Shown here: in pieces, positions 5,252-11,409 of the stretch
Numbering within the stretch: the first letter of the stretch is position 1
How the letters are laid out: each line of letters opens with the position of its first letter
Source: an uncultured Candidatus Saccharibacteria bacterium
Lineage (GTDB): Bacteria; Patescibacteriota; Saccharimonadia; Saccharimonadales; Saccharimonadaceae
Reading direction: 5' to 3'
Assembly: GCA_938030095.1 (NCBI GenBank)
Contig: CALHGK010000013.1
Coordinates: forward strand, 1 to 11,409
Length of the DNA stretch: 11,409 nucleotides
Notes under the pieces: model-generated
Databases searched by the model: none
What the model was told of the DNA's origin: nothing
Seen by the model: the letters and a program-made list of their open reading frames with translations, nothing else
Translations under genes and position numbers: made by a program

Positions 5252-7039
5252 CATCTCGTAGAATGCACCGCGCTGCGCCATGAGTGCGGTGGCAGTGCCG
5301 TGCTCGACGAGGCGACCATGGGCGATGACGTAGATGGCGTCCGCCTTCTTGACGGTACTATAGCGGTGGCTGATGGTGATGATGGTCTTGCCCTGCTGAG
5401 CAAAGAGATGGCGAAAGATGCGTGCTTCGGCAGCGGCGTCGATAGCGCTGGTGGGTTCGTCGAGGATGATGATGGGCGCATTGCGATACAAGTTGCGCGC
5501 CAAGGCCAGGCGCTGCCACTGCCCACCGGATAGATCGACCCCTGTTTCGTGGTCATCCGCCTCCATCCATTTGCTGATATAGCTGTTCCCACCATGAGGG
5601 AGCTTGCGGACAAAATCGGCTGCCTCGGCCTGGCGCAGTGCAGCATCGCGGCGCGCTGCATCCACTGGCTGCGAGACATCGCCATACCAGACATTCTCGT
5701 GCGCCGTAGCGAAGTCATAGCGGATGAACTCCTGCCCCAATACGGCCAATTGCCGATGCCAGGCTGCTGGGTTGATATGACGGAGGTCGTGCCCATCAAT
5801 GGTAATACTGCCCTTGGTAGGCTGGTACAGACCAGTAAGCAACCGAGCGAGCGTGCTCTTGCCAGCGCCATTTTCGCCCACGATGGCAATGTGCTGACCA
5901 CGGCGAATAGTGAAAGAAATATCACGCAGCACCGCCGTCTGCGTGCCTGGATAGCAAAATGACACTTGCTGCACCGCGATCGCATCGCGCAGCGTTACCT
6001 CATCAATGGTGGCTGCCTGGCTCATGGTAGGCAGCGCCATAAACTGCTGGTAGTCTGTCATGGTGGCGAGGTCTTCGTCAATCATATTATATGTACTGAT
6101 AATGCTATCCATTCCGCTCATCACTCGCCCTACCATTTGCTGCACCAGCACAAATTGCCCAATTGGCTGGCGGTGTGCCACGATCTCCAGCACCACCCAC
6201 GCAAGCGCCACTACCTCCGCTGCCGCCTGGATAATCTCTCCGCCCAGGCGCTGCCCCATAAAGCGGCGCTCGTAGCCAAGCACCCGCAGCCGATCTTTAT
6301 CTCGCAGCGCTGCACGCTCACCAAGCAGATGGCGAATCACTCCATAGAGACGCAGCTCGGCAATGAAGTTCGGCCGGCTGAGGATATGCTCGATCCACGC
6401 CATGCGCCGCCGCGTACCCACCTGATCGCGCCAGTGGCCAGCCTGCAAACGCGACAGCCGTACCTGTACCACACTACTTGGCACAAGCGCCACGAGCACG
6501 AGTAGCCCCAGCCACCAGCTCACCATCACCATCATCCACAGGCTTGTTGCCAGCGACACCAGCGCCGTCAGCATTCGCACCAGTTGGGTAAAGAGGTACG
6601 AAAATGACTGGACGAAGCGCTGCGCTTTATCAAACATATCAATGGTCGCAGGGTCGTCGTAGCGCCAAAAATCCAGCGCGTGGAGGCGGGCATACATATG
6701 GTCGCTCATGGCCGCCTCGATGCGGTAGCGCGACACTTGATCATGATACCCCTGCACCACCGACCATACACTCGCCACCACACCCAGCACTACAGTCGTC
6801 ACCACATAGGTAAGGAGCTGCTGCGGCTGCCCACCCGTTGCATATGCCTCGGCCAAAGCCGTTGTGGTAAGAGCGGCGTAGTAGGCCGTGGCCAGTGGCA
6901 GCACCGCCGACAACACTGCTCCCACTGCTTGGACGACGATCGTCAGCGGTGCCTCCCGCCAAATAATCCGCACCACTAGCCACAACCCCGCCAGACGTTG
7001 GCGTAGTGAGGGGGTAGGTGTGGTGGGTAGTTTCGTCAT
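5234..7039 (-). CDS. ABC transporter half-molecule, exporter type (membrane domain plus ATPase domain)
   Basis: A 601-residue protein with an N-terminal membrane domain of about 330 residues (about six spans) fused to a nucleotide-binding domain, the type IV/MsbA-like exporter layout. The ATPase carries Walker A GENGAGKST (388-396), a Q-loop glutamine in VLGQEF, signature LSGGQ (503-507), Walker B IIILDEP with Asp527 and catalytic Glu528, a D-loop SAID, and switch His558 in TISHRYS. All are intact, so it should be an active ATPase working as a dimer. Substrate cannot be told; lipid, peptide or drug export are all possible. The start is placed at ATG 7037-7039 rather than the TTG nine bases upstream. 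No clear Shine-Dalgarno is seen. It lies between ileS and tRNA-Cys on the same strand, about 350 bases after ileS. Confidence 0.93.
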   Translation of the reverse strand: MTKLPTTPTPSLRQRLAGLWLVVRIIWREAPLTIVVQAVGAVLSAVLPLATAYYAALTTTALAEAYATGGQPQQLLTYVVTTVVLGVVASVWSVVQGYHDQVSRYRIEAAMSDHMYARLHALDFWRYDDPATIDMFDKAQRFVQSFSYLFTQLVRMLTALVSLATSLWMMVMVSWWLGLLVLVALVPSSVVQVRLSRLQAGHWRDQVGTRRRMAWIEHILSRPNFIAELRLYGVIRHLLGERAALRDKDRLRVLGYERRFMGQRLGGEIIQAAAEVVALAWVVLEIVAHRQPIGQFVLVQQMVGRVMSGMDSIISTYNMIDEDLATMTDYQQFMALPTMSQAATIDEVTLRDAIAVQQVSFCYPGTQTAVLRDISFTIRRGQHIAIVGENGAGKSTLARLLTGLYQPTKGSITIDGHDLRHINPAAWHRQLAVLGQEFIRYDFATAHENVWYGDVSQPVDAARRDAALRQAEAADFVRKLPHGGNSYISKWMEADDHETGVDLSGGQWQRLALARNLYRNAPIIILDEPTSAIDAAAEARIFRHLFAQQGKTIITISHRYSTVKKADAIYVIAHGRLVEHGTATALMAQRGAFYEMFKEQI

Positions 7040-7060
7040 GATCGTCAATTATTTCGTCGG

Positions 7061-7066
7061 CTTATA
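7061..7066 (-). promoter_or_regulatory. Possible -10 box of the ABC transporter gene
   Basis: TATAAG on the minus strand lies 21 bases before the ATG at 7039, giving a leader of roughly 15 bases without a ribosome binding site. There is no convincing -35. Confidence 0.3.
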
Positions 7067-7119
7067 GCCTTATTGCAGTGATTGCCGCTCTGTATTTTTT
7101 TAATCTTTTGGAGAAAAAC

Positions 7120-7176
7120 ATGGGTGAGAGGAAGCGATCGAGCGAGGGGCTGGCTTTTAATACTCCCTACTGGTAG
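7120..7176 (+). other. Possible 18-codon small ORF
   Basis: The ATG at 7120 is preceded by TTTTGGAGAAAAAC, a good Shine-Dalgarno GGAG at suitable spacing, unusual in this part of the window. The frame encodes 18 residues, MGERKRSSEGLAFNTPYW, and ends at TAG 7174-7176 inside the hairpin at 7146-7184. It could be a leader or short regulatory peptide, but such a frame can occur by chance and nothing is encoded downstream on the plus strand. Confidence 0.15.
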
Positions 7177-7184
7177 CCAGCCTC
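7146..7184. repeat. Hairpin in the ileS-ABC transporter spacer
   Basis: GGCTGGCT (7148-7155) pairs with AGCCAGCC (7175-7182), extended by a G-U and a G-C, around a 19-base loop. No T-run follows in either direction, so it is not a standard terminator. Confidence 0.5.
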
Positions 7185-7237
7185 ACACATTGACTGCGTA
7201 ATATGTTGATAAAACGAGCGCTTCTACTTGTTTTGCG

Positions 7238-7283
7238 GCTAGCCTCTCAATGTTTTCTTGCTCGGTGGGTATGCTGGGCTGGC
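7238..7283 (-). repeat. Third copy of the dispersed element
   Basis: This stretch aligns without gaps to 2662-2707 with 35 of 46 bases identical, including a shared TTTTCTTG and TCGGTG (CACCGA on the minus strand). It is a single copy here, not an inverted pair. It lies about 110 bases beyond the ileS stop and about 200 bases before the ABC transporter start. A frame that runs through it on the minus strand is not in the frame used at the other copies, so the element is not coding. Confidence 0.6.
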
Positions 7284-7325
7284 ACAAGGAGTGAGTATGG
7301 CTATAGAAACTCAAATCTTGCCCAG

Positions 7326-7379
7326 CTACCAAGCTCGAGTGACGCCTCACGACTGATGCGCCACTCGTTTGCTTGGTAG
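7326..7379 (-). repeat. Long imperfect hairpin just after the ileS stop
   Basis: CTACCAAGC and CGAGTG on the minus strand pair with CACTCG and GCTTGGTAG, interrupted by an AAA bulge, with some further pairing toward the apex. It begins 15 bases after the ileS stop. No T-run follows, so it would act as a 3'-end stabiliser or a non-standard terminator rather than a canonical one. Confidence 0.5.
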
Positions 7380-7394
7380 GCATCTCTCGCAGGC

Positions 7395-10300
7395 TTACGC
7401 TTTCGCCAAGCTCACTTGCAGCTCAGCACCGCCCACCATAGCCGTTGTGTGGTAGAGCGCATCGGCCGGGTGTTCTGCCGCCACTGTAGCGAGGGTTTCG
7501 CTGGCGATGGTGTCGGCGTGATCGGCTAGGGCTTGGCGCAGCTGCGCAGATGGCTCATCATCACTACTGACCGCGAGGTGTAGCACAATCCGGTCATCCA
7601 CCTGCAAGTCCGCTTTTTTGCGCGCGCTTTGGACGTGGCGGATGACCTCACGCATCAGGCCTTCGCGCTTGAGCTCAGGGGTGATCGTCTTATCTATTTC
7701 GACCCAGCTCTCTGGCTTAATCGCACCCTCGGCTGCGTCACGATCCGTTAAGTACTCATCCAAGTGCTCAATCCAGCGGATCTCCTTCACATTCAGCTCC
7801 TCGGCCATGATCTGCTCGTAGTACTCAGCCAGCTTTGCACCCGCATAGGCCGCGCGCTGCAGCGGCTGGCGCACCTTGATCGACTCCTGGTGCTCATCCT
7901 TCTTCATGCGTAGGCTCAGGCCGGTGTTGATCAGCTCACGCGTGCGGGCCATATCAGCCAGCACCTGCTCATCCACCGCGCCAGCTGGCAGCCAATCTTT
8001 CAGGTGGATCGACTCATCATCACCGGTCAGGTTATGATACAGCTCCTCGGCCAAAAACGGCGTAAACGGCGCCAGCAGGTAACTCAGGCGCACCAGCACA
8101 TAGTGCAGGGTGCGGTAGGCATCGCTCTTGTCGCCATCATCTTCAGCGCCCGCGGCCCCTTTTGATGATCTCCAGAAGCGGCGGCGGCTGCGACGGACGT
8201 ACCAGTTGCTGGCGTCATCCAGGAATGGCAAAATTGGGCTGAGCGCATCAGGGATATTGTAGGCATCCATCTGCCGCTCAACCTCCACCACCAGCTCATG
8301 AAGGCGGCTAATAATCCAGATATCGAGGGGGTTGGTCACGGTGCCGATCGTCGCTTCATCGTCCGAAACATCTGTACGCGCCCGAGAATTGAGGTTATCA
8401 ACATCAGGCAGATACGAGGACTGTTTGAGCGCAGCGAGTTCCGCAGTATCACCTGCAGTTGATGAGCGAGATTCCCGGTGTGCGGAAGCCGTTTCGGTGG
8501 ATGATAGGGACGTACAAACCGGCTTGCCACTCAGCGGATCCACCAGCATGCCGTCAAACTCCCAACCATCAACTTCTGCGTACATGGTGAAGAAATCATA
8601 CATATTCCAAATCATCGCCAGCTTCCTCGCCACATCGCCCACATCCTTATCGTGCAGCGCGAAGTCCTCGCCATTGAGCAGCGGGCTACTCAGCAGCAAG
8701 AAGCGCAAACTATCCGCACTAAACTTATCCATCAGCTCGTTCGGGTCGGTGAAGTTACCCAGGGATTTACTCATCTTGCGGCCGTCATTGCCCGCCACCA
8801 CGCCGGTGGTGATGACGTTGCTGTAGGCATTTTTGTGCTGGGCGCCAGCCTCGCCAAAGGCACCGATCTCGGCCAAGGCAGCGTTGACAGCGTGCACGTA
8901 GTAAAACCACGCCCGCACCTGGCCAATGTACTCAACGATGAAATCCGCCGGGTAATTCTGCTCAAACTTGGCCTGGTTTTCAAACGGATAATGCAGCTGG
9001 GCAAACGGCATCGAACCTGACTCAAACCAGCAGTCCAGCACTTCAGGGACTCGGTACATCGTTTTGCCACACTGCTTACACGGTATGGTAATCTTGTCAA
9101 CAAAATGCTTATGCAAATCTTCGGGATAAACACCGCTCAATTCTTTCAGTTCATCGCGACTTCCCACACAGAGGGAGTGCCCGCAGTTGGGGTCGGAACA
9201 CTTCCAGATCGGCAGCGGGTTTCCCCAGTACCGGTTCCGGCTGATTGCCCAGTCGCGGGCGCCTTCAAGCCATTTCCCAAAGCGTCCGTCTTTGATATGA
9301 GCGGGCTGCCAGTTGATTTTGCTATTTGCCCGCAGCATCGCATCCTTTACCTTTTCCACCGAAACAAACCAGCTGCTCACGGCACGGTAAATGAGCGGGC
9401 TTGAACAGCGCCAGCAGTGCGGATAGGCGTGCAGGATTTGATCCCGTTTCACCAGTTTCCGCTCAGCCTTCAACCGCTCCATAATATCTTTATCAGTATC
9501 TTTTACAAAGCGTCCCTGATAGTCCGGAACCTCCGCCGTAAACTTACATTCAGCATCGACCGGGCAGATCATCGGTATTCCGCTGCCCTTAAATAGCGTG
9601 CTATCCTCTTCACCGAAGCCCGGCGCCGTATGAACAATACCGGTACCGTCTTCCGTCGAAACAAAGTCGCCGATTAACGTTTGGAACGCACCCCGTCCTG
9701 CATCATCGGAACTGCCGTCCTCTTTTACGGTCAAATTCGCAAAATACGGGAAAAGCGGCTCATAGCAGATACCTTGCAGCTCTGCGCCTTTTTTCTTCCA
9801 TATAACGGTGCATTTTTCCGGTTCGCGGTAGTACGCAGCTAAGCGGGATTCGGCAAGAATATAGTGCTCCCCCTCATCGGCAACCAGCACGTAGTCTATA
9901 TCCGCGCCGAGTGCAAGCCCCAGGTTGCTCGGCAGTGTCCACGGGGTGGTTGTCCACGCCAAAAGATAGGTATCAGGCGGCAACGGCGCCGCAGCAAAGG
10001 TTTTCGCCGCAGAAGTTCCGGCAACGGTATACCGCGCCTTAAAGCGGATGGTAATCGCCGGATCGTGTACATCCTTATAACCGCCGAGATTCAGCTCATG
10101 ATTGGAAAGCACCGTGGAACAGCGCGGGCAATACGGCAAAATATAATGCCCCTCATACAACAGATCCTTATCCCACAGCTGCTTCATCACCCACCAGATC
10201 GACTCCATATACGCGGATTCCATCGTCTTATAATCGTTATCAAAGTCAACCCAACGCCCCAGCCGGTTAATCGTATGCCGCCACTCCTTCACATAGCGCA

Positions 10301-10673
10301 GCACACTCGCCCGGCACGCCTCATTAAACTTGGCAATACCGTATTTTTCAATATCGGTCTTCGAGTTCAGCCCCAGCTCTTTTTCGATCAAGTTTTCTAC
10401 CGGCAGCCCATGACAGTCCCATCCAAACCGCCGCTCAACCTTTTTCCCCTTCATCGTCTGATAACGCGGAATAATATCTTTAATCGTACTCGGCACAAAA
10501 TGCCCAAAATGCGGCAGCCCCGTTGCAAAGGGCGGGCCGTCAAAAAACACATACTCATCAGCCCCCTCACGCTGCGCAACAGACTTTTTAAAAACATCGT
10601 GATCTTCCCAAAAGCGCAAAACCGCTTCTTCCTGTTTTGGAAAATCCACCTTAGGATCAACCGGTGTATACAT
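7395..10673 (-). CDS. ileS: Isoleucyl-tRNA synthetase, apparently chimeric
   Basis: A 1092-residue class Ia synthetase of the eukaryote-like IleRS type, which charges tRNA-Ile with isoleucine in the cytoplasm. The HIGH signature is the HFGH variant at 55-58 (GLPHFGH). The CP1 editing domain shows TTTPWTLPSN and GTGIVHTAPGFGEED. Cysteine pairs CPRC, CWRC, a C-x4-C and CKQC are probable zinc sites. KMSKS is at 633-637, followed by the anticodon-binding domain with RRSRRRFW and a C-terminal extension. The gene has an unbroken frame and all catalytic motifs. Two oddities are visible. Residues up to about 540 read like Treponema IleRS with mixed AAA/AAG and GAA/GAG; the rest reads like candidate-phyla IleRS with mainly AAG and GAG. 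Residues about 717-778 are a Ser/Thr/Asp-rich insertion not expected in the family. The ATG at 10671-10673 has AAGGAG eight bases upstream. Confidence 0.95.
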   Translation of the reverse strand: MYTPVDPKVDFPKQEEAVLRFWEDHDVFKKSVAQREGADEYVFFDGPPFATGLPHFGHFVPSTIKDIIPRYQTMKGKKVERRFGWDCHGLPVENLIEKELGLNSKTDIEKYGIAKFNEACRASVLRYVKEWRHTINRLGRWVDFDNDYKTMESAYMESIWWVMKQLWDKDLLYEGHYILPYCPRCSTVLSNHELNLGGYKDVHDPAITIRFKARYTVAGTSAAKTFAAAPLPPDTYLLAWTTTPWTLPSNLGLALGADIDYVLVADEGEHYILAESRLAAYYREPEKCTVIWKKKGAELQGICYEPLFPYFANLTVKEDGSSDDAGRGAFQTLIGDFVSTEDGTGIVHTAPGFGEEDSTLFKGSGIPMICPVDAECKFTAEVPDYQGRFVKDTDKDIMERLKAERKLVKRDQILHAYPHCWRCSSPLIYRAVSSWFVSVEKVKDAMLRANSKINWQPAHIKDGRFGKWLEGARDWAISRNRYWGNPLPIWKCSDPNCGHSLCVGSRDELKELSGVYPEDLHKHFVDKITIPCKQCGKTMYRVPEVLDCWFESGSMPFAQLHYPFENQAKFEQNYPADFIVEYIGQVRAWFYYVHAVNAALAEIGAFGEAGAQHKNAYSNVITTGVVAGNDGRKMSKSLGNFTDPNELMDKFSADSLRFLLLSSPLLNGEDFALHDKDVGDVARKLAMIWNMYDFFTMYAEVDGWEFDGMLVDPLSGKPVCTSLSSTETASAHRESRSSTAGDTAELAALKQSSYLPDVDNLNSRARTDVSDDEATIGTVTNPLDIWIISRLHELVVEVERQMDAYNIPDALSPILPFLDDASNWYVRRSRRRFWRSSKGAAGAEDDGDKSDAYRTLHYVLVRLSYLLAPFTPFLAEELYHNLTGDDESIHLKDWLPAGAVDEQVLADMARTRELINTGLSLRMKKDEHQESIKVRQPLQRAAYAGAKLAEYYEQIMAEELNVKEIRWIEHLDEYLTDRDAAEGAIKPESWVEIDKTITPELKREGLMREVIRHVQSARKKADLQVDDRIVLHLAVSSDDEPSAQLRQALADHADTIASETLATVAAEHPADALYHTTAMVGGAELQVSLAKA
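8980..9080 (-). other. Inferred junction between two ileS halves of different origin
   Basis: Sense codons for the region upstream of about 9,060 use AAA and GAA freely and encode spirochaete-like sequence. Downstream of about 9,000 AAG and GAG dominate and the protein turns to EYIGQVRAWFYYVHAVN and VITTGVVAGNDGRKMSKS, typical of candidate-phyla enzymes. Between them lies the very conserved VLDCWFESGSMPFAQ, where DNA from distant bacteria is most alike. The placement is an estimate by eye. Confidence 0.5.
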
Positions 10674-10681
10674 ACCTCATA

Positions 10682-10687
10682 CTCCTT
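10682..10687 (-). promoter_or_regulatory. Strong Shine-Dalgarno of ileS
   Basis: AAGGAG on the minus strand stands eight bases before the ileS ATG, close to ideal. It contrasts with the leaderless or weak starts of most genes in the left part of the window and supports the start at 10673. Confidence 0.8.
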
Positions 10688-10818
10688 GTCTATAAAAGGC
10701 GTTATCTGGAACCCCTAAAACTTTAATCTTTAGAAATGCCCCTCTTTCACTAAAACGCACATCTATTTATTCTTACTAGTTTCAATTTTTTGTGTTGTTA
10801 TGTCAATATTTGGGCGGC

Positions 10819-10836
10819 TTTTTGCTTCCGCAAAAA
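10819..10836. repeat. Hairpin TTTTTGC-TTCC-GCAAAAA
   Basis: A perfect seven-base-pair stem with a TTCC loop. A degenerate second version, TTGC-TTCT-GCAA, follows about 40 bases later near 10863. Both strands end in five or more T or A, so it could act as a bidirectional weak terminator, although the stem is short and AT-rich. Confidence 0.55.
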
Positions 10837-10960
10837 CCAGGCTATCCGCTTGTATCTTTTTCTTGCTTCTGCAAAAATCCCGCAGCGCTTCTCCTCACGT
10901 CGAAGGCTGCTGCTGCACCATAGTCGCAATAAAAAGGATACCGCTTCTATCCTGTGCCGC

Positions 10961-10994
10961 GTTCAGCGGATGCCATGAATGGCATCCGCTGAAC
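10961..10994. repeat. Perfect hairpin with 15-bp arms, CATGAATG apex
   Basis: GTTCAGCGGATGCCA (10961-10975) is the exact reverse complement of 10980-10994, leaving a TGAA loop. It shares its tip CATGAATG with the hairpin at 11173-11206 although the outer arms differ completely. Confidence 0.8.
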
Positions 10995-11065
10995 ATGAGT
11001 TTACGGTACGCAAACTCACTGCTCTGACAGGAGGTCAGTGGTTCCATGCAGTATCGAGTTACGTC

Positions 11066-11091
11066 AATTTACAACATCCATGTTGTAAATT
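11066..11091. repeat. Perfect hairpin with 12-bp arms, CATCCATG apex
   Basis: AATTTACAACAT (11066-11077) is the exact reverse complement of 11080-11091 with a two-base loop, CC. After one mismatch, ACGT on each side extends the stem. Read on the minus strand the tip is CATGGATG, close to the CATGAATG of its neighbours. Confidence 0.8.
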
Positions 11092-11100
11092 AACGTGCGA

Positions 11101-11118
11101 GTTTTGCAAAAGCAAAAC
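11101..11118. repeat. Hairpin GTTTTGC-AAAA-GCAAAAC
   Basis: A perfect seven-base-pair stem with a four-base loop, nine bases after the previous hairpin. It resembles the TTTTTGC/GCAAAAA hairpin at 10819-10836. Confidence 0.6.
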
Positions 11119-11172
11119 ATCGTTTCTGCCTAATACGCCCGTCATCCGTGGCGGTTCTGAACAAAACTCGAA

Positions 11173-11206
11173 GCAACCAAATGTACATGAATGTACATTT
11201 GGTTGC
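11173..11206. repeat. Perfect hairpin with 16-bp arms, CATGAATG apex
   Basis: GCAACCAAATGTACAT (11173-11188) is the exact reverse complement of 11191-11206 with a two-base loop, GA. It lies between the two copies of the 17-bp direct repeat TCCRTGGMGGTTCTGAA. Confidence 0.82.
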
Positions 11207-11246
11207 AATGCCTTCCATGGAGGTTCTGAATTAGCATTCTTATCAA

Positions 11247-11409
11247 TCAAGACAGATAACAAATGCTCAGAACCGTATGATGATTTTTCACTAATTCATC
11301 TGGAGAATCCCATACGCCAAAATCTTTCGTAATACCGTCACTGTGTATGCTATTTTCATGTCCGCCGGATTGACAAGAAGCCAAATACTCGGTTAAAATA
11401 CGTCCAAAT
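11247..11409 (-). CDS. Possible C-terminal end of a gene running off the right edge
   Basis: On the minus strand a frame is open from the window edge (first full codon at 11406-11408) to a TGA at 11247-11249, giving 53 residues without a start inside the window. The composition looks protein-like (GRILTEYLASCQSGG near the edge, then DFGVWDSPDELV), and it lies clear of the hairpins. No family is recognised. A frame of this length can be open by chance, and a plus-strand frame overlaps it, so the call is tentative. Confidence 0.4.
   Translation of the reverse strand, partial: FGRILTEYLASCQSGGHENSIHSDGITKDFGVWDSPDELVKNHHTVLSICYLS

Larger units (their letters stand above)
10674..11246. other. 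Gene-free, hairpin-rich spacer upstream of ileS
   Basis: Short frames exist on both strands, but they largely translate the palindromes below and give mirrored Cys-rich peptides, so none is accepted. The stretch holds at least five hairpins (10819-10836, 10961-10994, 11066-11091, 11101-11118, 11173-11206) and a 17-bp direct repeat (TCCRTGGMGGTTCTGAA at 11145-11161 and 11214-11230). No T-box-like leader or clear ileS promoter is identified. Confidence 0.6.

Noticed and set aside
5224..5985. 253-residue alternate frame inside the ABC transporter gene
   Set aside because: The ABC transporter frame has all ATPase motifs; this frame is Arg/Ser/Cys-rich without domains.
7183..7383. 66-residue minus-strand frame after ileS
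   Set aside because: It passes through a hairpin and a repeat copy in a different frame from the other copies, and shows no start signal or recognisable motif.
9864..10718. 284-residue frame antisense to ileS
   Set aside because: A shadow of the real synthetase gene, with Arg/Pro/His-rich composition typical of antisense frames and no ribosome binding site.
10674..10960. T-box leader for ileS
   Set aside because: I see no specifier-loop and T-box sequence arrangement and no antiterminator/terminator pair directly ahead of the ileS ribosome site.
10961..11230. CRISPR array or integron attC cluster
   Set aside because: The palindromes have different arms and irregular spacing with no constant repeat, no Cas or integrase gene is visible, and attC core sites are not apparent.
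11059..11262. 67-residue minus-strand frame
   Set aside because: It runs straight through three palindromes and gives nearly the same peptides as the opposite strand, as expected from inverted repeats rather than coding.
10979..11332. 117-residue plus-strand frame
   Set aside because: It is largely a translation of the hairpins and direct repeats, with Cys-rich peptides mirrored on the other strand. It has no convincing start and overlaps the more protein-like minus-strand frame.

Overview
The window looks like oral-type metagenomic DNA and appears to come from two sources. Positions 1 to about 9,000 look like one compact genome, most likely a Candidatus Saccharibacteria (TM7)-type member of the candidate phyla radiation. 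The grounds are the style of the C-terminal half of its isoleucyl-tRNA synthetase, genes with -10 boxes placed so close to the ATG that transcripts would be leaderless, few Shine-Dalgarno sequences, and small membrane proteins. Positions from about 9,000 to the end look like Treponema: the N-terminal half of the same synthetase gene reads like a spirochaete enzyme, has a strong AAGGAG ribosome binding site, and is preceded by a non-coding tract full of perfect hairpins. Both taxonomic calls are inferences from remembered sequence style, not from a search.

Layout, left to right. 1-308: no gene, one perfect hairpin. 309-2454, minus strand: a two-gene unit of HtpX (M48 zinc membrane protease) and a 416-residue polytopic membrane protein with a very basic N-terminal tail. 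2455-2967: a gene-free stretch with a large inverted repeat, an AT palindrome and a second long hairpin. 2968-3528, plus strand: two small unrecognised membrane proteins in the same frame, separated by a TAG. 3573-4228, minus: lemA with its own promoter and terminator. 4335-4464, minus: tRNA-Leu(UAA) with terminator. 4505-4512: overlapping divergent -10 boxes. 4519-5109, plus: a small alpha/beta hydrolase. 5102-5214, minus: tRNA-Cys(GCA) and terminator. 5234-7039, minus: an ABC exporter half-transporter. 7040-7394: spacer with hairpins and a further copy of the repeat seen near 2,600. 7395-10673, minus: ileS, apparently a two-part chimera. 10674-11246: a hairpin-rich spacer. 11247 to the end, minus: possibly the C-terminal end of another gene.

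LemA and HtpX are often neighbours in bacteria and are both linked to membrane protein quality. Here they are kept apart by the small-membrane-protein and inverted-repeat segment, which may be an inserted islet. The two tRNA genes and lemA each have a clear stem plus T-run terminator on the minus strand. No CRISPR array, transposase, integrase, rRNA or recognisable defence system is visible. The strongest observation is the compositional and phylogenetic discontinuity inside ileS, either a real inter-phylum recombination or, more likely, a chimeric assembly.
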